Both the position numbers and the translations under genes were made by a program. This document shows, one piece after another, positions 1 through 5,528 of a DNA stretch of 5,528 nucleotides. The DNA is taken from contig CAITLX010000098.1 of the NCBI GenBank assembly GCA_903893335.1, forward strand, positions 1-5,528, in the 5' to 3' direction. Position 1 is the stretch's first letter. Each line of letters begins with the position of its first letter. Source of the stretch: an uncultured delta proteobacterium. Its GTDB lineage: Bacteria; Myxococcota_A; Polyangia; Polyangiales; Polyangiaceae. Under the pieces are notes generated by a model. The model searched no databases. It was not told the origin of the DNA and was given only the letters and a program-made list of their open reading frames with translations.

Positions 1-214
1 GCGCAGGGGCGGGCGCGGCGGGCGGTGCCGCCTGCGGAGGGGGCGCAGCCTGTGCGGCCGGCGCAGCCGGGGCGGGCGCTCCCTGCGCGTTCATCATCAG
101 CATGGTGCCCTTGAACTTGGGCGCCGCTGCGGTGGCGGCCTTCAGCTGAAAGCCGCACTTCGTGCAGGCCGTGGTCGTCTCGGGATTCTGCGTGCCGCAG
201 TTCGGACAGAACAA
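1..214 (-). CDS. Zinc-ribbon protein of unknown function, 5' part only
   Basis: The reading frame begins at a TTG start at 214 (minus strand) and runs off the left edge, giving 71 codons. The N-terminus has two Cys pairs, Cys3-x2-Cys6 and Cys17-x2-Cys20 (CPNCG and CTKCG), the typical layout of a short zinc-binding ribbon. Residues from about 22 onward lose order: a short KFKGTML segment near residue 33 is followed by a long Ala/Pro-rich, low-complexity linker that reaches the window edge. The start is chosen because AGGAGG lies 5 bp upstream and no ATG or GTG lies in frame just before it. Proteins of this shape (N-terminal zinc ribbon plus Pro/Ala linker leading to a further domain) are common in myxobacteria, but the domain that would tell its function is outside the window. 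It is divergent from the nuo operon and I see no functional link to it. Confidence 0.75.
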   Translation of the reverse strand, partial: MFCPNCGTQNPETTTACTKCGFQLKAATAAAPKFKGTMLMMNAQGAPAPAAPAAQAAPPPQAAPPAAPAPA

Positions 215-219
215 GGGCG

Positions 220-225
220 CCTCCT
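220..225 (-). promoter_or_regulatory. Ribosome binding site of the zinc-ribbon gene
   Basis: On the minus strand this reads AGGAGG, a perfect Shine-Dalgarno core, 5 bp before the TTG at 214-212. It decides the start of the gene, which has no ATG or GTG nearby in frame. Confidence 0.7.
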
Positions 226-356
226 GGGGCGTGGTGTGGTGCAGCCGCGCGAGCGAGGCGGGGAGACCGCGCTCGCGGGCACGTCGTCGCCGAGCGACGC
301 CCGGCGTCTGAGTGGCGCGCGAGCGTACACGCAGGGGGCGTCGGCTCACAAGAGGA

Positions 357-375
357 GCGCGCCGCGACGGCGCGC
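357..375. repeat. Perfect 8-bp inverted repeat with 3-nt spacer
   Basis: GCGCGCCG (357-364) and its exact complement CGGCGCGC (368-375) flank CGA. It lies 47 bp upstream of the -35 box at 423. No T-run follows, so it does not look like an intrinsic terminator. It could be an operator, but in DNA this GC-rich such a repeat can arise by chance. Confidence 0.35.
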
Positions 376-422
376 GATCGTGCCCGCCTGGAGGCGTTCG
401 ATGGGGGGCCTCGCGTCCCTGC

Positions 423-452
423 TTGACATCGCGCCGTGCGCACCACTAGGTT
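423..452 (+). promoter_or_regulatory. Predicted sigma70-type promoter for the nuo operon
   Basis: A perfect -35 TTGACA at 423-428 is followed after 18 bp by TAGGTT at 447-452, which keeps the most important -10 bases (T1, A2, T6). Transcription would begin near 459, giving a leader of about 58 nt before the ATG of nuoE at 517. A perfect TTGACA stands out in DNA this GC-rich. The -10 matches only three of six bases, so the call is moderate. It is the only promoter candidate I see for the rightward genes. Confidence 0.5.
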
Positions 453-516
453 TCGCGCCGTCCGCGCTGAAGATTGGCGCAAATTCGCGCCGTTGGGCGC
501 CGAAACGACTGCCGAG

Positions 517-999
517 ATGCCCTTCGCCCTCAGCCCCGAGCGCGACCGCGAGCTGGCCGAAATCCTCTCCCGGTACCCCAACCGTCAGGCGGCCTGCATT
601 CCCATGCTGCACCTCTGCCAGGAGCAGAACGGCTGGGTATCCGACGAGGTCGTCGAGTTCGTCGCCCGAACGCTCGAACTGCCCTCCGCACACGTGTTGG
701 GCGTCGTGACGTTCTACACGCTGTTCAACCAGCAGCCCGTCGGGCGCCACCAGGTGTGGGTCTGCCGCACGCTGTCGTGCGCGCTGCGCGGCAGCGACGA
801 GCTCTTGCGCCACTGCGAGAAGAAGCTCGGCGTGCACGCCGGCGAGACGACCAAGGGGGGCGAGGTCACGCTTCGCACCGCCGAGTGCCTCGCGTCGTGC
901 GGCACCGCGCCCATGATGCAAATCGACAAAAACTACCACGAAAACCTGTCGATCGCAGAGGTCGACCGCCTCCTCGACCGGCTGCTCGCCGGAGGGTGA
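517..999 (+). CDS. nuoE: NADH-quinone oxidoreductase subunit E (24 kDa-type, [2Fe-2S])
   Basis: This 160-residue protein is a subunit of the NADH-dehydrogenase tip of complex I, on the cytoplasmic side of the membrane, where its [2Fe-2S] cluster (N1a) sits close to the FMN of NuoF. The four cluster ligands are visible as Cys83-x4-Cys88 (CRTLSC) and Cys124-x3-Cys128 (CLASC), within a C-terminal thioredoxin-like ferredoxin fold from about residue 78. The N-terminal helical part (residues 1-75) carries the family pattern around YPNRQAACIPML and QEQNGW. Start choice: ATG 517 gives the usual length and the common N-terminal MxFxLSPE-like beginning. An in-frame GTG at 436 would add 27 residues, but lies between the -35 and -10 of the predicted promoter. 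The Shine-Dalgarno before 517 is weak. It is first in the operon; nuoF begins 9 bp after its stop. Confidence 0.93.
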   Translation: MPFALSPERDRELAEILSRYPNRQAACIPMLHLCQEQNGWVSDEVVEFVARTLELPSAHVLGVVTFYTLFNQQPVGRHQVWVCRTLSCALRGSDELLRHCEKKLGVHAGETTKGGEVTLRTAECLASCGTAPMMQIDKNYHENLSIAEVDRLLDRLLAGG

Positions 1000-1008
1000 G
1001 GGCACGCC

Positions 1009-2354
<1,346 letters not shown>

Positions 2355-2358
<4 letters not shown>

Positions 2359-2918
2359 TCGCCGACGCATCCTGGGGAGCGGCCTACTTCTGGGCGTGCG
2401 CGTTCGCGGCGATCGCGGGCGCGCTCATCACCGTCGCCGCGCGCAACCCCATCCGCAGCGCGATGGGCCTGCTCGTCGCCATCCTCGGCATCGCGGGCCA
2501 CTACCTCGCGCTGCACGCGCAGTTCCTCGCGGCCATCCAGCTCATCGTCTACGCGGGCGCGGTCGTCATCCTCTTCGTCTTCGTCATCATGCTCATCGGC
2601 GCCGACGCGTCGCCCGCGCGCGACACGCGCTCGCTCGCGCCGCGCGTGCTCGCCGGCGTGGGCACCGTCTACTTCGCGCTGCTCGTCGGGCGCCGCCTGC
2701 ACGGCGCGCTCGGCACGCACCCGTTCCGCACGCCGCACCCCGAGCTCGGCAACATCGGCGCGGTGGGCCGCGAGCTCTACACGCGCGCGCTCGTGCCGTT
2801 CGAGCTCGTGACCGCGCTCTTCATCGTCGCGGTCGTCGCGGCGATCGCCGTCGCGAGCGGCCCGCGCAAGCCCGCCGCCGCCGCGAGCGACGACGACGAC
2901 AAGGGAGGCGCCGCGTGA
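2355..2918 (+). CDS. nuoJ: NADH-quinone oxidoreductase subunit J (membrane, ND6-type)
   Basis: This 187-residue membrane protein belongs to the proton-translocating arm of complex I, between NuoH/A and NuoK. About five membrane segments are visible: residues 9-28, 35-53, 58-81, 97-113 and 148-168. The third carries the family hallmark YAGA (66-69) followed by VVILFVFVIML; in known structures this helix has the pi-bulge linked to coupling of quinone reduction with pumping. The segment NIGAVGRELYTRALVPFEL (from residue 133) before the last helix is also typical. E. coli NuoJ is about 184 residues. The start overlaps the nuoF stop by 4 bp, with GGAGG at 2342-2346, 8 bp upstream. The tail after the last helix ends in an acidic stretch (Asp179-Asp182, then Lys183), and the codons for its Lys-Gly-Gly also form the Shine-Dalgarno of nuoK. 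Confidence 0.94.
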
Positions 2919-3220
2919 TCCCGCTCGAGCACTACCTGTACGTCGCCGGCGCCCTGTTCGCGATCGGCACCCTCGGCTTCGTCGTGCGCCGCAACCTCCT
3001 CGTGCAGCTCATGAGCCTCGAGCTCCTGCTCAACGCGGTCAACCTCACGCTGGTGGCGTTCAACCGCCAGCACCAGGACGACCACACCGGGCAGCTGTTC
3101 GCCTTCTTCGTCATCGCCGTCGCGGCGGCCGAAGCGGCCGTGGGCCTCGCGATCGTGCTCGCTCTCTACCGCCTGCGTCGCTCGGTCCGGAGCGACGAGG
3201 CCACCTTGCTCAAGAACTGA
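2915..3220 (+). CDS. nuoK: NADH-quinone oxidoreductase subunit K (membrane, ND4L-type)
   Basis: This is a 101-residue, three-helix subunit of the membrane arm (helices about 5-23, 29-50 and 60-86). Two membrane glutamates needed for proton transfer in the family are present: Glu36 (in LMSLELLLN) and Glu73 (in AAAEAAVG), matching E. coli Glu36 and Glu72. Length is standard (E. coli 100). The start is GTG at 2915, overlapping the nuoJ TGA by 4 bp (GTGA), with GGAGG at 2904-2908 and 6 bp spacing, which supports this start and tight coupling. The C-terminal tail after the third helix is basic (RLRRSVRS). nuoL follows 2 bp after the stop. Confidence 0.95.
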   Translation: MIPLEHYLYVAGALFAIGTLGFVVRRNLLVQLMSLELLLNAVNLTLVAFNRQHQDDHTGQLFAFFVIAVAAAEAAVGLAIVLALYRLRRSVRSDEATLLKN

Positions 3221-3222
3221 CC

Positions 3223-5528
3223 ATGCACGCCCTGGCCGAGCTCTTCCCCGCGAACGACTTTCGCCTCGTCGCAGCGATCCTCGCGCTCCCCGCGCTCGGA
3301 GCGTTCGTCAACGGGGTGTTCGGAAAGCGCCTCGGCAAGGAGGCCGTCCGCCTGATGGCGCTCACGGCGATCGGCGGCGCATTCGCCCTGTCGCTGCTGA
3401 CCTTCGCCATCCTGCTGTCGGCCGGCGAGGAGACCGTCCAGCTCACGTGGACGGCGTGGCACTGGCTCGACCTCTCCACCGACAACGGCCTGGGGTCGCA
3501 CTCGGTCGACGTGAAGTTCATGGTCGACCACCTCAACGTCGTGATGATGCTCGTCATCACGGGCGTCGGGTTCCTCATCCACCTCTACGCGTCGTCGTAC
3601 ATGTGGGACGACCCGCGCAAGGACGGCGGCTACCACCGCTTCTTCGCGTACCTCAACCTGTTCTGCTTCGCGATGCTCGTGCTCGTGCTCGGCGCGAGCA
3701 TGCCCATCCTGTTCGTCGGGTGGGAGGGCGTCGGCCTGTGCAGCTACCTGCTCATCGGCTTCTGGTACGCCGACGACGCCAACGCCGCCGCGGGCAAGAA
3801 GGCCTTCCTCGCCAACCGCGTGGGCGACTTCGGCCTGCTCTGCGCGATGGCGCTGCTGCTCTGGGCGACCGGCTCGCTCGACTGGGCGGGCATCGGCGAG
3901 GGCGCCGGCGCGCTGCTCGAGCGCGTGCAGGTCTGGCCGATCGGCAACGGAGCGCTCGCGCACTGGTTCCCCACGCCCGTGCGCCCGACCATCGCGACGC
4001 TCGTCGCGCTCTCGCTCTTCCTCGGCTGCGCCGGCAAGAGCGCGCAGATCCCGCTCTACGTCTGGCTGCCCGACGCGATGGCCGGCCCCACGCCGGTCAG
4101 CGCGCTCATCCACGCCGCGACGATGGTCACCGCCGGCGTCTACCTCGTCTGCCGCCTGTCGGGCGTGTTCCTCCTGTCGCCCGTCGCGATGGCGGTGGTC
4201 GCGTTCACCGGCGCGCTGACGGCGCTGCTCGCGGCCTCCATCGGCCTGGTGCAGCACGACATCAAGAAGGTGCTCGCCTACTCCACGGTGAGCCAGCTCG
4301 GCTTCATGTTCATCGGCGTCGGCGTCGGCGCCTTCACGGCCGGCTTCTTCCACGTCTTCACGCACGCCTTCTTCAAGGCCTGCCTCTTCCTCGGCGCCGG
4401 CTCGGTCATCCACGCGATGCACGCGGGCATCCACGACTCGGCGGCGTCGCAGGACATGCGCAACATGGGCGGCCTGCGCCGCTTCATGCCCCTCACGCGC
4501 TGGACGTACCTCGCGTCGTGCATCGCCATCGCCGGCGTGCCCTTCTTCTCGGGCTTCTTCTCGAAGGACGAGATCCTCTACCGCGCGTTCGTGCACCACA
4601 TCGACGCCATCCCCGACCCGAGCGGCCTGCCGCGCTGGTCGGCGCCTGGGTGGTTCGGGCCGATGATCTACGGCATGGGCATCGTCGCCGCGACGATGAC
4701 CGCCTTCTACATGTTCCGGTCGTACTTCCTGACGTTCGGCGGCGAGTTCCGCGGCTGGCGCATCGACGCCTCGCTCGCGGTCGCGGGCCACGGCAGCGAC
4801 CACGACGCGCACGCGTCGCACGCCGATCACGGCGATCACGGCGACGACGCTCTCGGCGACGATCACGGGCACGACGACGATCACGGCGCCGCGCACGCGA
4901 GCCGCATCGAGGCGGGCCCCGCCCCGCACGAGTCCCCCTGGCAGATGACGCTGCCGCTCGTGGTGCTCGGCGCCTTCGCCGTGCTCGCGGGCTACCTCAA
5001 CGCCGGCATGCTCCACATGACGTGGATGGAGCACTGGCTCGAGCCCGTGTTCCGCGGCGCCGAGGAGCGCATCACGGTGCACCACGCGAGCGAGATCGTG
5101 CTCGCGCTGCCCGGCGTCGGCGCGGCGGCGGTCGGCATCGGCCTCGCGTACTGGGTCTACGCGCTGCGCGGCGGCGAGCCGGCCCAGCGCTGGGCGGCGG
5201 CGCTGCCGCGGCTGCACGCGCTGGTGTTCGACAAGTGGCGCGTCGACGAGCTCTACGAGAACACCGTCCTCGCGCTGCTCGACTCGCTCGCCGAGACGGC
5301 CACGTCGTTCGACAAGTGGTTCGTCGACGGCATCATCGCGCGCCTCACGGCCGCGGTGGTGCAGGGGCTCGGCGCCGCGCTCCGCCTGCTGCAGACCGGC
5401 GGCGTGCACGCCTACGCCGCCATGATGGTGGTCGGGCTCGTGGCGCTCGGGCGCTTCTTCCTCGGCGGGGCGCACGCCTCGCTCGGCATCGTCGAGCCCC
5501 ACACCGACCGCATGGTCGTCGAGGCCGC
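3223..5528 (+). CDS. nuoL: NADH-quinone oxidoreductase subunit L (antiporter-like, ND5-type), 3' end cut by window
   Basis: 768 codons are visible and the frame is open at the right edge, so the gene is partial here. NuoL is the distal antiporter-like subunit that pumps protons and spans the membrane arm with its long lateral helix. Key residues, with E. coli counterparts from family knowledge: Glu168 (E144), Lys272 (K229), His297 (H254), His377, His381 and Lys385 (H334, H338, K342), and Lys448 (K399). Motifs include GWEGVGLCSYLLIGFWY (166-182), LPDAMAGPTPVSALIHAATM (282-301) and FFSKDEIL (445-452). Residues 660-726 (VDELYENT ... VDGII ... LQTGG) correspond to the lateral helix HL, followed by the last membrane helix at about 730-747. 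Odd points: a His/Asp-rich loop at 523-569, extra residues between Glu168 and Lys272, and a tail continuing past 747. The visible part already exceeds E. coli NuoL (613). ATG 3223 lies 2 bp after the nuoK stop with no clear Shine-Dalgarno, so it probably depends on translational coupling. Confidence 0.96.
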   Translation, partial: MHALAELFPANDFRLVAAILALPALGAFVNGVFGKRLGKEAVRLMALTAIGGAFALSLLTFAILLSAGEETVQLTWTAWHWLDLSTDNGLGSHSVDVKFMVDHLNVVMMLVITGVGFLIHLYASSYMWDDPRKDGGYHRFFAYLNLFCFAMLVLVLGASMPILFVGWEGVGLCSYLLIGFWYADDANAAAGKKAFLANRVGDFGLLCAMALLLWATGSLDWAGIGEGAGALLERVQVWPIGNGALAHWFPTPVRPTIATLVALSLFLGCAGKSAQIPLYVWLPDAMAGPTPVSALIHAATMVTAGVYLVCRLSGVFLLSPVAMAVVAFTGALTALLAASIGLVQHDIKKVLAYSTVSQLGFMFIGVGVGAFTAGFFHVFTHAFFKACLFLGAGSVIHAMHAGIHDSAASQDMRNMGGLRRFMPLTRWTYLASCIAIAGVPFFSGFFSKDEILYRAFVHHIDAIPDPSGLPRWSAPGWFGPMIYGMGIVAATMTAFYMFRSYFLTFGGEFRGWRIDASLAVAGHGSDHDAHASHADHGDHGDDALGDDHGHDDDHGAAHASRIEAGPAPHESPWQMTLPLVVLGAFAVLAGYLNAGMLHMTWMEHWLEPVFRGAEERITVHHASEIVLALPGVGAAAVGIGLAYWVYALRGGEPAQRWAAALPRLHALVFDKWRVDELYENTVLALLDSLAETATSFDKWFVDGIIARLTAAVVQGLGAALRLLQTGGVHAYAAMMVVGLVALGRFFLGGAHASLGIVEPHTDRMVVEA
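4825..4887 (+). repeat. In-frame GATCACGG repeats encoding Asp-His-Gly in nuoL
   Basis: The octamer GATCACGG occurs at 4825, 4834, 4861 and 4879, each in the nuoL frame and encoding Asp-His-Gly (residues 535-537, 538-540, 547-549 and 553-555). The first two are directly tandem as 9-bp units GATCACGGC. They lie in a loop with about ten His and eleven Asp between residues 523 and 558. These are the only GAT codons I find in the visible nuoL, where Asp is otherwise GAC, which suggests copying of a short unit rather than independent substitutions. Confidence 0.65.

Larger units (their letters stand above)
215..516. other. Divergent intergenic region, no gene seen
   Basis: About 300 bp separate the divergently read zinc-ribbon gene and nuoE. 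It holds the zinc-ribbon Shine-Dalgarno (220-225), an 8-bp perfect inverted repeat (357-375) and a sigma70-like promoter for nuoE (423-452). Open frames crossing it on either strand look like chance frames of high-GC DNA: their translations are Arg/Ala/Pro-rich without a recognisable domain. I could not identify a promoter for the leftward gene. Confidence 0.6.

Noticed and set aside
401..709. ATG at 401 with GGAGG (390-394) 6 bp upstream, possible small leader ORF before nuoE
   Set aside because: The initiation signals look good, but the frame is out of phase with nuoE, runs deep into it, has no recognisable domain, and its start lies upstream of the predicted promoter.
2889..2903. DDDDK sequence at the end of NuoJ resembling an enterokinase or tag site
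   Set aside because: A short acidic tail in a natural subunit. The surrounding genes and overlap with the nuoK start show no sign of an engineered construct.
2396..2914. Plus-strand open frame within nuoJ continuing into nuoK
   Set aside because: The part before 2915 is an Arg/His-rich shadow of nuoJ. Only the GTG at 2915 onward is NuoK.
3166..5502. Long minus-strand open frame (778 codons) opposite nuoL
   Set aside because: Same effect: low-complexity Arg/Glu/His/Ala-rich translation lying fully antisense to an unmistakable nuoL.

Overview
This window is core energy metabolism from a very GC-rich bacterium. Nearly every codon in the five main genes ends in G or C. The high GC, plus a divergent gene for a small zinc ribbon followed by a Pro/Ala-rich linker, fits a Myxococcota/deltaproteobacterial-type genome. 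That placement is inference; no marker gene here proves it.

Layout. Positions 1-214 (minus strand) hold the 5' part of a gene for a zinc-ribbon protein of unknown function, starting at TTG behind a perfect Shine-Dalgarno. Positions 215-516 are a divergent intergenic region with a good sigma70-like promoter (423-452) pointing right and an 8-bp inverted repeat upstream of it. From 517 to the right edge runs a compact plus-strand operon for the proton-pumping NADH:quinone oxidoreductase (respiratory complex I): nuoE (517-999), nuoF (1009-2358), nuoJ (2355-2918), nuoK (2915-3220) and nuoL (3223 to beyond 5528, cut by the window). The genes overlap by 4 bp (F/J and J/K) or are 2-9 bp apart, so they are almost certainly co-transcribed and translationally coupled.

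How they work together. NuoE and NuoF form most of the NADH-oxidising tip of the peripheral arm: FMN, a [4Fe-4S] cluster in NuoF and a [2Fe-2S] cluster in NuoE. NuoJ, NuoK and NuoL are membrane-arm subunits that carry the proton path. The cofactor ligands and the charged membrane residues I checked are all present, so the products look functional.

What stands out is the order: nuoF is followed directly by nuoJ, without the nuoG, nuoH and nuoI that lie between them in the classic nuoA-N order. NuoL also carries a His/Asp-rich loop built from in-frame Asp-His-Gly repeats, an enlarged stretch between two key charged residues, and a C-terminal tail that passes the last membrane helix. I see no mobile element, CRISPR, tRNA or rRNA, and no clearly undescribed system.
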